Positions 36,547-44,791 are shown, counted from the first letter of the stretch. The stretch: DNA of 64,000 nt from Rhodomicrobium vannielii ATCC 17100 (GCF_000166055.1 NC_014664.1:620001-684000); one strand, 5' to 3'. Notes: a model not told the origin generated them from the letters alone. Numbers and translations are program-made.

Positions 36547-37149
36547 ATGAAAATTCTGACAACGATCCCTCTGGCCGCGCTCATCTCGGCCTGCGCCCTC
36601 ACGGCATCCCAGGCCGAAGAGCACCGCCAGCTCGGCGCGCATGTGCACGGGCACGGCAAGCTCAACATCGCACTCGAAAAGAATATCCTTTCGATCGAAC
36701 TCGAAGCGCCCGGCGCGGATATTGCGGGCTTCGAGCATGAAGCCGCGACGAAGGAAGACAAGGCAAAGCTCGAAAAGGCGAAGGCAACGCTCGCAAAAGG
36801 GCTTGAGCTGTTCACGCCCGCTTCGGCGGCCGGGTGCAAGCAGACGAGCGCGAAGGTTGCCCTCGAAGCCGAGCATGAGCATGAAGGCGAAGGCAAGGAA
36901 GAGCATGAGCACGCCGCCGAGGCGAAAGATCACGACCACGAGAAGGGCGAGCATCATCACTCGGAATTCCATGTCGAGTATGCGTTCGAGTGCGCTGCGC
37001 CGGAAAAGATCGCGAGCCTGAGCTTCGGCTACTTCAAGGCGTTCCCGAATGCGCAGGAGCTTGACGTGACTGTCATCACGCCGAAGGGTCAATCGAGCTA
37101 TGAGGTGACGAAGGACAAGCCGAAGCTCGAACTCAAGGGCGTGATGTGA
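36547..37149 (+). CDS. zrgA: ZrgA-type periplasmic zinc-uptake protein (DUF2796)
   Basis: 200 residues with a signal peptide (MKILTTIPLAALISACALTASQA). The DUF2796 signature HRQLGAHVHGHGKLNIALE opens the mature part. A His/Glu/Asp-rich metal-binding segment at about residues 118-138 reads EHEHEGEGKEEHEHAAEA then KDHDHEKGEHHHSEFH. Two isolated cysteines (GCKQ and FECAA) may form a disulfide. The family includes Vibrio cholerae ZrgA, part of the ZrgABCDE zinc-uptake system. The downstream ABC ATPase, permease and DUF3299 genes follow with overlaps, matching that operon. Confidence 0.88.
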   Translation: MKILTTIPLAALISACALTASQAEEHRQLGAHVHGHGKLNIALEKNILSIELEAPGADIAGFEHEAATKEDKAKLEKAKATLAKGLELFTPASAAGCKQTSAKVALEAEHEHEGEGKEEHEHAAEAKDHDHEKGEHHHSEFHVEYAFECAAPEKIASLSFGYFKAFPNAQELDVTVITPKGQSSYEVTKDKPKLELKGVM

Positions 37150-37904
37150 TCGCTTCACCGTTACCTTCCACCGAGGACAAGCCGCGCCGCCACGAAGGTG
37201 GCGCGGACATCGTTCGCATCGGTGGCGTGCAGTTCACATGGCCCGGCCGCAATCCTTTCACGCTCGCCATCGACGGCTTTTCGCTGGCGAAAGGTGAGCG
37301 GCTGTTGCTGATCGGCCCGTCCGGCAGCGGCAAGTCGACGTTCCTGAGCCTGCTCGCCGGGATCGCGAAGCCCGACGCGGGCAAGATCGACGTGCTGGGT
37401 TGCGATATCGCGCGGCTCGACGGCGCGGCCCGCGACCGCTTCCGCGCCGAGCATTACGGGATCATCTTCCAGATGTTCAACCTCCTGCCTTACGCTTCGG
37501 TGATCGACAATGTGTTGCTGCCGTTGAGCTTCTCGCCGTCGCGGAAAAAGCGGGCCGAGGCGCGCGGGGGAGGGCGCACCGAAGCCGCGCGGCTCCTCGG
37601 CAACCTCGGCATCGAGCCGTCGCTGATCGAAAGCGGTAGCGCGGCGAGCCTCAGCGTCGGCCAGCAGCAGCGCGTAGCGGCGGCCCGCGCGCTGATCGGC
37701 TCGCCCGAAATCGTCATCGCCGACGAGCCGACATCGTCGCTCGACCGCAACCGACAGCAGGCTTTTCTCGATCTCCTGTTCGCTGAGGTTGAAGCGGCGG
37801 GCGCGACGCTCATCATGGTGAGCCACGACGAAAGCCTGGCCGGGCGCTTCTCCCGCGTCGCCGACCTCGCCGAAATCGCGCAAGCCTCGCGCGGAGGCCG
37901 CTGA
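37146..37904 (+). CDS. zrgB: ABC transporter ATP-binding protein of the zrg zinc system
   Basis: 252 residues from a GTG at 37146 that overlaps the zrgA stop by 4 nt. It has Walker A GPSGSGKST, the Q-loop region GIIFQMFNLLPYASVIDNVLLPL, signature SLSVGQQQRVAAARALIG, Walker B VIADEPTSSLD and the H-loop MVSHDE. It is the LolD/MacB-type ATPase fold, not a ZnuC. It pairs with the FtsX-like permease encoded 1 nt downstream. In V. cholerae the equivalent ATPase is part of ZrgABCDE. The symbol is by analogy. Confidence 0.88.
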   Translation: MIASPLPSTEDKPRRHEGGADIVRIGGVQFTWPGRNPFTLAIDGFSLAKGERLLLIGPSGSGKSTFLSLLAGIAKPDAGKIDVLGCDIARLDGAARDRFRAEHYGIIFQMFNLLPYASVIDNVLLPLSFSPSRKKRAEARGGGRTEAARLLGNLGIEPSLIESGSAASLSVGQQQRVAAARALIGSPEIVIADEPTSSLDRNRQQAFLDLLFAEVEAAGATLIMVSHDESLAGRFSRVADLAEIAQASRGGR

Positions 37905-39163
37905 TGATTATCGTCCGCCTCGCGCTGCAATCGCTTGCCAACCGATGGCTGACCGCGTGCCTCACGATCCTGTCCATCGCGCTCAGCGTGATGCTTCTGC
38001 TCGGCGTCGAGAAGGTGCGTACCGGCGCGCGCCAGAGCTTCGCCGACACCATTTCCGGCACGGATCTCATCGTCGGCGCGCGCTCAGGCAATTTGAACCT
38101 GCTGCTCTATTCCGTCTTCCGCATCGGCAACGCGACCAACAACATCACCTGGAAAACCTATCAGGACATCCGGCAAAGCCCGGACATCGCGTGGATCGTG
38201 CCGATCTCGCTCGGCGACAGCCATCGCGGCTTCCGCGTCATGGGCACGGTGCCGGAGTATTTCACGCATTATCATTATCGGCGCGGGCAGCCGCTCACCT
38301 TCGCAGCGGGTGCGCCCTTCAGCGACCTGTTCGACGCGGTGATCGGTGCCGACGTCGCCGCGCAACTCGGCTACAGGGTGGGCGACAAGATCGTCGTCGC
38401 GCATGGCGCGGGCGCGGTTTCGTTCCTTGAGCACGACGACAAGCCGTTCCGCGTGTCGGGCATCCTCGCGAAGACCGGCACGCCCGTCGACCGCACAGTG
38501 CATGTGAGCCTCGGGGCAATCGAGGCGATCCATGTCGACTGGCAGAGCGGCGCGCGCGATCCGACAAAGGCCGTCTCTGCCGACGACGTGCGCCAGATGG
38601 ACCTGACGCCCAAGGCGATCACGGCGGCCTTCGTGGGGCTGAAGTCGCGGCTCGCCGCCTTCCGCGTCCAGCGCGAGATCAACAATTACCGGCAGGAGCC
38701 GTTGTCCGCGATCCTGCCCGGCGCGACGCTGCAAGAGCTTTGGGGCCTCGTCGGCACGGCGGAAACCGCGCTTTCGGCCGTCTCGGGGATGGTGGTCATC
38801 ACGGCGCTGCTCGGCATGGTGACGATGATCCTCACGACACTCAATGAGCGTCGCCGCGAAATGGCGATCCTGCGTTCGGTCGGCGCGCGGCCGTCCACGA
38901 TCCTCTCGCTGCTCGTCGTCGAAGCGGGCGTGCTGACTTTTCTGGGGGTTCTCGCCGGAACGCTGTTGCTCTATGGCGCATTGATGGGGCTTCAGCCCTA
39001 TATTGACCGCACTTACGGGCTTCATGTCGCGGTCGATCCACCAAGCGCGGATCAATTGAAGATCCTCGGCGGCATCGTGGCGGCGGGCTTTCTTGCGGGT
39101 TTGTTGCCGGCGCTTCGCGCCTATCGCCTCTCGCTCGCCGACGGCATGACGGTCCGCACCTGA
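37904..39163 (+). CDS. zrgC: ABC transporter permease, FtsX/MacB type, of the zrg zinc system
   Basis: 419 residues, start overlapping the ATPase stop by 1 nt (TGATG). The protein begins with a membrane segment (LALQSLANRWLTACLTILSIALSVMLLLGVE), has a large periplasmic domain (about residues 60-270), and ends with three helices (VSGMVVITALLGMVTMILTTL, ILSLLVVEAGVLTFLGVLAGTLLLYG and ILGGIVAAGFLAGLLPALRAYRLSLADGM). This is the four-helix FtsX architecture. Such permeases usually do not pass solutes through the membrane but act as mechanotransmitters, so how they aid zinc uptake is unclear; linkage with ZrgA and DUF3299 supports the assignment. Confidence 0.88.
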   Translation: MIIVRLALQSLANRWLTACLTILSIALSVMLLLGVEKVRTGARQSFADTISGTDLIVGARSGNLNLLLYSVFRIGNATNNITWKTYQDIRQSPDIAWIVPISLGDSHRGFRVMGTVPEYFTHYHYRRGQPLTFAAGAPFSDLFDAVIGADVAAQLGYRVGDKIVVAHGAGAVSFLEHDDKPFRVSGILAKTGTPVDRTVHVSLGAIEAIHVDWQSGARDPTKAVSADDVRQMDLTPKAITAAFVGLKSRLAAFRVQREINNYRQEPLSAILPGATLQELWGLVGTAETALSAVSGMVVITALLGMVTMILTTLNERRREMAILRSVGARPSTILSLLVVEAGVLTFLGVLAGTLLLYGALMGLQPYIDRTYGLHVAVDPPSADQLKILGGIVAAGFLAGLLPALRAYRLSLADGMTVRT

Positions 39164-39182
39164 CGGAGACGGAGAAGGACAG

Positions 39183-39758
39183 ATGAAGAGACTGGCGGCG
39201 GCGTGCGTGGCCCTTCTGTTGACGACCGGTTTCGCGCCGATCGAGAACGAGCCGCCGATGGAAATCGGGTGGGGCAGGCTGGTCCCGCCCGCGCCGGTCA
39301 CTCCGCCGAACGTGAAGTCGAAAAGCTTCCTGTCGGGCGCGACGCCGTCGCCAGCGCTCGGCGGTAGCGAGCCGCCACCGCCGCTGCTACCGCCGGGCGA
39401 AGACCGTCCGTGGCTTTCCGAGCGGCGCAATCAGCCGGGCGCAGGCGCGCCGGTCCCGGTGGTGCAGGAGTTGGACGGCAAGCGCGTGAAGATCGGCGGC
39501 TATGTCGTGCCGCTCGATTTCGACGCGACGAATGTGAAGGAATTCCTGCTGGTGCCGTTCATCGGCGCGTGCATCCACGTGCCGCCGCCGCCGCCGAACC
39601 AGATCATCTATGTGAAGGTTGAGAACGGGTTCGACGTGGCGGGCTCGTTCGATCCGGTGTGGGTGACGGGGCGGATTGCGGTCGCCTCGCAATTCACGGG
39701 GCTTGCCGAGACGGGCTACACCATCGACGCGGATACGGTCGATACGCGGAAGGAGTAG
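39183..39758 (+). CDS. DUF3299 family exported protein of the zrg system
   Basis: 191 residues with a signal peptide (MKRLAAACVALLLTTGFAP). A proline-rich spacer (residues about 30-85) is followed by the DUF3299 domain: VQELDGKRVKIGGYVVPLDFD, KEFLLVPFIGACIHVPPPPPNQIIYV and WVTGRIAVASQF. The IGACIHVPPPPPNQ motif, with its single Cys and His, is diagnostic and may bind metal. DUF3299 proteins occur as the last gene of zinc/ABC loci similar to zrgABCDE, which fits the arrangement here. Start ATG 39183, 19 bp after the permease stop. Confidence 0.88.
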   Translation: MKRLAAACVALLLTTGFAPIENEPPMEIGWGRLVPPAPVTPPNVKSKSFLSGATPSPALGGSEPPPPLLPPGEDRPWLSERRNQPGAGAPVPVVQELDGKRVKIGGYVVPLDFDATNVKEFLLVPFIGACIHVPPPPPNQIIYVKVENGFDVAGSFDPVWVTGRIAVASQFTGLAETGYTIDADTVDTRKE

Positions 39759-39778
39759 CGCGCCTCGACCTTTCGGCG

Positions 39779-41026
39779 TTAACGGCGTGCCCCGACGAGG
39801 ATCGGCGCATATTGGATCAGGAACAGGCCGAACGCCGCGAGCCACAGCACGCCCGACGCCGAATAGAAAAACATCGCATGTTCGGGGAAGAACCCGGCGA
39901 GCGGACGCGACAACGCGGCCAGCAGAAGCGCGGCATAGCTCGCCTGCGTGATGCGCGACGCCGACAGCGCTCGGCCCGTATGCGCGAGGCTCGCCCGCGT
40001 CATCACGGCGACGATCATGGTTGAGATGACGCCGACCGTCAGGATGTGCAGCACCGACCACGTCGGGACGAGGTCGAGGGCTGCGGCGGCGATGGCGGCG
40101 AACGCCAGCGGCACGAACGCGTAGGCCAGATGCAAGATGAGGAGTAGCGGATCGCTCGCCGTTTTCCAGCCGCGCCAGCGATAGAGGCGATAGCTCTGCA
40201 TCGCGAAGGCGAGCGTCGCCGGGATCGCGGTCAACGGGTTCGATGGCGCGGCGGTGTAGAAGCCGAGCGCGACCGCGCCAACCACGATAGCGGCGATGTC
40301 GTAGCGGCCGAAAGGCATCGGCAACGGCTTTTTTCCAAAGCGGTTGAGCCAATTATGCGTGAAGCTCGGAATGATCCGCCCGCCGACGAGCATAACCATC
40401 ACGGTGAAAGCCGAGACGCCAAGCCGCGCCGGGATGGTCTCGTCGCCGCCGGTCAGCACCGCCGCATGGAACCAGACATTCGCACCCGTGAGGAACAGCA
40501 CGGCGGCGAGGATTTTCATATCGCCCCATTTCTTCCCCGCGATGAGTTCGCGCGCCACGATGAACGCGAGCGCGGGCAGGAACAGTGCGTCGATGGCGGC
40601 GGATGCGGTAAGGCCGAGCACGTCCGGCGCGAGCATGGCGGCGCGCCCCGCGCACCAGATCGCGAAAAGCCCAGCGAGCGGCCAGCCGGAGACGGGTAGC
40701 CGCCCGGTCCAGTTGGGCACGGCCGTGAGCAGGAAGCCCGCGAGCGCGGCGGTGGAGAAGCCGAACAGCAATTCATGCGCATGCCAGTAGGTTGCGCCGT
40801 AGCTGCCGCCGATGGGCAGGTGTCCGGCGAGCGCGGCGATCCAGAGCGCCATCGAGGCGAAGGCCCATAGCCCTGCGCCGAGGAAAAACGGCCGGAAGCC
40901 GTAGGAGAAGAGGATGGGGCCGGTGCGCGCGAGGCCGCGCGGTATGCCGCCGCGCGGGGAGGCGGTTTCCGGCTGGCGGGGGGAGGTCGCGGTGTTGGGG
41001 TCGGTTCCGGTCATTGCGGCTGTCAT
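39779..41026 (-). CDS. nnrS: NnrS family membrane protein
   Basis: 415 residues from ATG 41026 (MTAAMTGTDPNTATS), with AAAGGA upstream. About twelve transmembrane helices are predicted, starting with ILFSYGFRPFFLGAGLWAF. The NnrS motifs GFRPFFLGAGLWA, WHAHELLFGFSTAALAGFLLTAVPNWTG and VGGRIIPSFTHNWL carry the conserved histidines and metal-ligand-like residues. NnrS is a heme- and copper-containing membrane protein that protects against nitric oxide-derived iron complexes. The Crp/Fnr regulator upstream on the same strand is probably its NO- or redox-responsive activator. Confidence 0.93.
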   Translation of the reverse strand: MTAAMTGTDPNTATSPRQPETASPRGGIPRGLARTGPILFSYGFRPFFLGAGLWAFASMALWIAALAGHLPIGGSYGATYWHAHELLFGFSTAALAGFLLTAVPNWTGRLPVSGWPLAGLFAIWCAGRAAMLAPDVLGLTASAAIDALFLPALAFIVARELIAGKKWGDMKILAAVLFLTGANVWFHAAVLTGGDETIPARLGVSAFTVMVMLVGGRIIPSFTHNWLNRFGKKPLPMPFGRYDIAAIVVGAVALGFYTAAPSNPLTAIPATLAFAMQSYRLYRWRGWKTASDPLLLILHLAYAFVPLAFAAIAAAALDLVPTWSVLHILTVGVISTMIVAVMTRASLAHTGRALSASRITQASYAALLLAALSRPLAGFFPEHAMFFYSASGVLWLAAFGLFLIQYAPILVGARR

Positions 41027-41040
41027 GGGCGAAATCCTTT

Positions 41041-41061
41041 GTTCGCCACATCTTAGCGAAC
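41041..41061. promoter_or_regulatory. Inverted repeat upstream of nnrS
   Basis: GTTCGC (41041-41046) and GCGAAC (41056-41061) form a 6-bp dyad with a 9-nt spacer, 15-35 bp before the nnrS start. It is not a canonical FNR/NnrR box (TTGAT-N4-ATCAA), so its role as a binding site for the neighbouring regulator is uncertain. Confidence 0.3.
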
Positions 41062-41169
41062 GGCGACGCGCGCCTGTTTGTTGCGGCGCAACTTCAAACG
41101 CGGTTCGCGCGGGCCGGTGCGTGCTGTCAGTCGGCAAATGCATTGCGTTTATAGTCAGAGGCTGCGCGC

Positions 41170-41865
41170 TCAGTCGCGCGGCGCTTCGGCCAGTTTCGCG
41201 AGCTTCGCGGCGTCGCGCACGACGAGCTTCCGGCGGCCGCCTTCGACAAGGCCCTGCGCCTCCCACGCGCTCAGGATGCGCGACACGGTGTGAAGCGTCG
41301 TGCCGGTCATCTCGGCGATGTCGCGCCGACTGATCGGGAAGTCCACACGCGTGCCGCCAGCGTCCGCCTTGCCCGCCTGATCGACGAGCCGCAGCACGGT
41401 ATGCGCCACGCGCCGCTCGACCTCCTGCGTCGACATTTCACGAATGCGCGTGTGAGCCTCGTCGAGCCGCTGCCCGATGGTGCGGATCGCGTTCATTGCG
41501 AGATGTGGGTTGGCCTCGACGAAAGCATTCCAGTTGGTGGAGGGCCATGCCGCGACGACGCTGTCGACGGCGGCCGTCGCGGTGCCGGGATAGTCCGGGC
41601 GGGAGAGCGCGCAGGCGAAGCCCAGAAGGTCGCCCGGATTGACGATGCGGACGATGATCTGCTGGCCGTCAGCCGTGATCTGGCGAACCTTGAGGCGACC
41701 GTCGAGCAGCAGATAAAACGATGTGGCTGGCTCACCCTGTTCGAAGACCGCCGAGCCCTCGGCGACGCGTCTTGCCGTGGCGCGCGACGCGAGCAAATCG
41801 ACTTGCGCATCCGTCATCGACGCGAACAGCGCAAATCCCTTCAACACGCCCTTGTCCAACGCCAC
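41170..41865 (-). CDS. Crp/Fnr family transcriptional regulator (NnrR/Dnr-like)
   Basis: 231 residues. A cyclic-nucleotide-binding-like beta-roll (RRVAEGSAVFEQGEPATSFYLLLDGRLKVRQ) is followed by a long dimerisation helix. The winged-helix DNA-binding domain contains FPISRRDIAEMTGTTLHTVSRILSAW. No cysteine cluster is present at the N-terminus, so it is not a [4Fe-4S] FNR; this resembles NnrR/Dnr proteins, which sense NO through heme. Direct linkage to nnrS, 143 bp downstream on the same strand, supports nitric-oxide-responsive control. Redox or fixK-type roles remain possible. Confidence 0.9.
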   Translation of the reverse strand: MALDKGVLKGFALFASMTDAQVDLLASRATARRVAEGSAVFEQGEPATSFYLLLDGRLKVRQITADGQQIIVRIVNPGDLLGFACALSRPDYPGTATAAVDSVVAAWPSTNWNAFVEANPHLAMNAIRTIGQRLDEAHTRIREMSTQEVERRVAHTVLRLVDQAGKADAGGTRVDFPISRRDIAEMTGTTLHTVSRILSAWEAQGLVEGGRRKLVVRDAAKLAKLAEAPRD

Positions 41866-41944
41866 GATGTCAGCCTTTCTCTTCCGCTACGATATGCGTC
41901 TCGTCGCGGAAAAGGCAACGGCAGCGATCGACTTGGTTCGCCCC

Positions 41945-42382
41945 CTATTCGCGCCAGTCTCGCGGGCTTTTGCGCTCCTGTCCGGGGCCTTTGCAAAAGA
42001 TCTCATAAAGAAGGGCGATCACGCGTTTTATGTCCTCGTCCGCGATGCGGTAATAAACGGTCTTGCCGTCCCGCCTCGTACTCACCAGACCGTCCAGCCT
42101 GAGACGCGCAAGCTGCTGCGAGATGGTGGGTTGTCGGAGCGAGAGCGTATTCTCGAGGTCTGTCACCGAGCGCTCCCCTTCCGAGAGGAGGCAAAGAAGA
42201 AGCAGCCTCGTTTCGTGGGAGAGAGCCTTCAGAAAATCGGTCGCGAGACGCGCGTTTCGCATCATGTCGTCGAGCTTCGGCGGACAGTCGGCGGCCTCCT
42301 GCAATGTGTCCCCCACATCGACCGGGAGTGTAGCATCTTCGCTTGTCATGGAATGTCGTCCGCGCTCAATTTCATCTGTCAT
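41945..42382 (-). CDS. ArsR-family persulfide-sensing repressor (BigR/SqrR/YgaV type)
   Basis: 145 residues. The winged helix is LATDFLKALSHETRLLLLCLLSEGE, then VTDLENTLSLRQPTISQQLARLRLDGLV and the wing RRDGKTVYYRI. Cys64 (LLLLCLLSEGE) and Cys130 (LYEIFCKG) are 66 residues apart, the same separation as Cys42/Cys108 of BigR and Cys41/Cys107 of SqrR, which sense reactive sulfur by forming a polysulfide bridge. No ArsR metal motif (CxC) is present. A third Cys (33) is extra. Context, the sqr and dsr genes in the same island, supports a role as their repressor. Named by analogy; SqrR is the closest functional fit. Confidence 0.88.
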   Translation of the reverse strand: MTDEIERGRHSMTSEDATLPVDVGDTLQEAADCPPKLDDMMRNARLATDFLKALSHETRLLLLCLLSEGERSVTDLENTLSLRQPTISQQLARLRLDGLVSTRRDGKTVYYRIADEDIKRVIALLYEIFCKGPGQERKSPRDWRE

Positions 42383-42780
42383 ATCTAGCCTGACATAGTT
42401 ATATATGAATATGATGTGCGGGTAAGCAAGGCTGCCGTCCTTTTTTGGACGCGACCTGTGACCGAAAAAGCAAAGGCGCCATCCAATGGAGCGATTTCAG
42501 GGTCCGCGCCGCCCATGGGCTTGCGCTTCACGCACCTGCTTTTCTTGAGAGCATACAGCAAGGTGGATCAAACCTATGCGCGAGGCAGGTATAGGCCCGA
42601 CCCGAAGGCAGATGGCAAGAGCTTCCTGAAAATACCAGAGAAATTTGAATAAGGCGGCGGCGCAAAAGGCGACAAGAACAAGTTCAGGGATGAGACAGCC
42701 ATGAAGACGCAAATGCCCGAGGCCGGGAGATCTCCGCCGGTGACGATGCTCGCAGCCAGCTGTCCGCCGAAGTCTGCATC
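42383..42780. promoter_or_regulatory. Intergenic region with degenerate sulfur-responsive operator
   Basis: About 400 bp between the divergent ArsR repressor and the TauE/SafE exporter. No gene is supported. Close to the repressor start lies an A+T-rich segment with ATAG-TTATATAT-GAAT (42396-42411), a half-match to the ATTC-N8-GAAT SqrR consensus. It may serve autoregulation. Confidence 0.4.
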
Positions 42781-43572
42781 ATGATTTCTGACATTCTGGC
42801 CTTCGGGTCGGGCGCGCTGGTCGGCTTCGTCCTCGGGCTGATCGGCGGCGGCGGCTCCGTGCTGGCTGTGCCGCTGCTCGTCTATGTCGTCGGCGTGAAA
42901 TCGCCCCATATCGCCATCGGAACGAGTGCAATTGCGGTTGCGTTAAGCGCCCTCTTCAACCTCGTCCAGCATGCCCGCGCGCGGAACGTGAAATGGCAAT
43001 GCGCGAGCGTTTTCGCCATCGCCGGGGTCGCCGGTGCATTTCTCGGCTCAAGCATCGGCAAAGCCTTCGACGGTCAGAAGCTGCTTCTGCTTTTCGGCAT
43101 CGTGATGATTGTGATCGCCGTTTTCATGGCCACCAAGAAAGGGACCATGGGAAGCCCCAACGTGAAACTCACGAGCGCTTCGGCACAAAGACTGCTCCCC
43201 CGGCTCTCATCTTATGGTTTCGGCGTTGGAACTCTCTCTGGCTTTTTCGGCATAGGCGGCGGCTTTCTGGTTGTGCCGGGCATCATGGCGGCCACCGATA
43301 TGCCGATGCTGGCGGCCGTTGGCTCTTCGCTCGTGTCGGTGACGGCATTCGGCCTCACGACGGCGGCCAACTACGCGGTCTCGGGCCTGATCGATTGGGC
43401 GCTCGCAGCGGTGTTCATCGGCGGCGGGGTTGCCGGGGGCTTCTTCGGACGTCGTGCGGCCGAACGCCTTTCGGGGGAAAAGCAAAAATTGAGGCTCGTC
43501 TTCGCGGCCATCGTTGCCAGCGTCGGCGTTTACGTCGCCGTGCGTGGAGCCATGACCATCGCCGGGACATGA
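42781..43572 (+). CDS. TauE/SafE family (TSUP) sulfur-anion exporter
   Basis: 263 residues, eight predicted transmembrane helices, in two similar halves. The first is ALVGFVLGLIGGGGSVLAVPLLVYVVGV and the second VGTLSGFFGIGGGFLVVPGIMA, each with the glycine-rich GGGGS/GIGGG motif of the family. TauE/SafE-type proteins export or import sulfite, sulfonates or other sulfur anions. The neighbouring dsr, sqr and persulfide-sensor genes suggest export of sulfite or thiosulfate made by the oxidation pathway, which is an inference from context. Confidence 0.92.
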   Translation: MISDILAFGSGALVGFVLGLIGGGGSVLAVPLLVYVVGVKSPHIAIGTSAIAVALSALFNLVQHARARNVKWQCASVFAIAGVAGAFLGSSIGKAFDGQKLLLLFGIVMIVIAVFMATKKGTMGSPNVKLTSASAQRLLPRLSSYGFGVGTLSGFFGIGGGFLVVPGIMAATDMPMLAAVGSSLVSVTAFGLTTAANYAVSGLIDWALAAVFIGGGVAGGFFGRRAAERLSGEKQKLRLVFAAIVASVGVYVAVRGAMTIAGT

Positions 43573-43593
43573 GGCCATCGGCGGGCGACCCGA

Positions 43594-43941
43594 TTAGTAC
43601 GTCGGCCGCATCGATCCGATAATTCGCATCGCGAAGCCGGGCAAAAGGAAGGCGAGCCCCACCATCCAGAACGGCCTGCTTTTGAATTCGAGCAGCGAGG
43701 CCTCCTCGGTAATGCGGGGCTCCAGACCTACAACCATCCACAGCACCTGACAAATGAGGAAAAACGCGCCGAGGACGAGAAGAAGGCGGCCGGAAAAGCG
43801 CAACAGGCGCGTCCCCCAGCCTTTGAAAATCCAGATTACCAGACCCAGACCGCCAATGAGAAGCAAAACGCCTCCCACATAGCCGAGCGGCAACAGGAAT
43901 GGCGTCACATATGACACCGCATCAAGCATGGCTTGCTTCAA
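43594..43941 (-). CDS. Small membrane protein, paralog A (115 aa)
   Basis: 115 residues from a TTG at 43941 that follows a strong GGAGGAA; the first in-frame ATG is four codons later. Three hydrophobic segments are evident: LPLGYVGGVLLLIGGLGLVIWI, LLLVLGAFFLICQVLWMVVGL and FWMVGLAFLLPGFAMRIIG. A basic LLRFSGRLL stretch separates the first two, and the conserved end is GSMRPTY. It has the same length as the protein at 45535-45882 and aligns without gaps at roughly 47 % identity by my count, so the two are duplicates. No known domain is recognised. It converges with the TauE-like exporter. Confidence 0.8.
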   Translation of the reverse strand: MKQAMLDAVSYVTPFLLPLGYVGGVLLLIGGLGLVIWIFKGWGTRLLRFSGRLLLVLGAFFLICQVLWMVVGLEPRITEEASLLEFKSRPFWMVGLAFLLPGFAMRIIGSMRPTY

Positions 43942-44214
43942 AGGCGTTTCCTCCGCATTTTTTTGCTATGGTGCCCAGTGTAATTGCGGGGTGGCAACTC
44001 TTCTTTCGTTCCACGCGGTGTCGGTGGCGAAGGCTTCGGCAGACGCGTTGAGCTGGTGCGCCGATCTTTCGGATCGCCACCGCGCGGGCCAACCGAGGCT
44101 TGAGCGCGCATGCGGGCCCATATACGCCTCACAGCCACGCCCAACGGCGCTCAAACCGCGCGTGGGGCGTGGGGGCAGGTCACTGGAAATTCCGATTTTG
44201 CGCGCCGGGAAGAC
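43942..44214. other. Intergenic region without a recognised gene
   Basis: 273 bp upstream of paralog A on the minus strand and downstream of the NifX-like gene. It includes the promoter and the strong ribosome site of paralog A. Short open frames lack start sites. No repeat or clear palindrome was seen. Confidence 0.4.
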
Positions 44215-44622
44215 TTAACCCGCTGCCGGGTTCGTGCCCGAACAATGACATCCGCAAGCTTCGTGATCGTTATCGTGATCGTGGTCATCGGCGGCGGGAG
44301 CCGGAAGGGCCGCACCCGACAGCAGAGCTGTGACGGCGGTCATCGGATCTGTTTCGCTGGTCAAAATAACCCTGACGCCGCGCTCGGCGAGTCTCTTGGC
44401 GAAGCCGCCGCCACAACTGGCGGTTATCAGAGCGTCGATGCCGTCCAGGGGGTGCGCGGCCTCAGCGGGATGCTCGTGAATGCTCATTTCCATCGGCAGA
44501 TCGAGTGTTCCCGTCAGCACGATCCAGTTGTCCGAGGCAGCCTCGAAGACCATGAAGCGCCGCGCTTTTCCAGCATGTCCTGTGATGGTTCGGAAATTCT
44601 GGCTCGTGACGCCAATCTTCAT
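44215..44622 (-). CDS. NifX/NifB-type (dinitrogenase iron-molybdenum cofactor domain) protein with metal-rich tail
   Basis: 135 residues. The RNase-H-like Nitro_FeMo-Co domain is visible in MKIGVTSQNFRTITGHAGKARRFMVFEA near the start and IDALITASCGGGFAKRLAERGVRVILTSE near residues 82-110. The C-terminus is DDHDHDNDHEACGCHCSG, a His/Asp- and Cys-rich cluster absent in ordinary NifX/NafY. Such stand-alone proteins are probable metal or Fe-S cofactor chaperones. A nitrogenase role is not implied, as no nif genes are nearby. An AGGAG site precedes the ATG. It is divergent from the Crp/Fnr regulator. Confidence 0.85.
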   Translation of the reverse strand: MKIGVTSQNFRTITGHAGKARRFMVFEAASDNWIVLTGTLDLPMEMSIHEHPAEAAHPLDGIDALITASCGGGFAKRLAERGVRVILTSETDPMTAVTALLSGAALPAPAADDHDHDNDHEACGCHCSGTNPAAG

Positions 44623-44791
44623 GTCGATCTCCTGGCGCAGGCCGTTTCAGCCCTGGCGCGCGTTTCGTTTGTTGACTGCAAAACCGGTAGTGCGATTATC
44701 GTCCGCCAGCATTGCGAATGCGCAATCCGGCGGCGGCAAGCGGCATCGGAGCCGCTGCAAAGGATCGACTTGTGACGCTCGTGGGTTTGAC

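Noticed and set aside
37146..39163. LolCDE or MacAB transporter
   Set aside because: The ATPase and permease are of that fold, but they overlap a His-rich DUF2796 gene and are followed by DUF3299, which is the zinc-locus arrangement.
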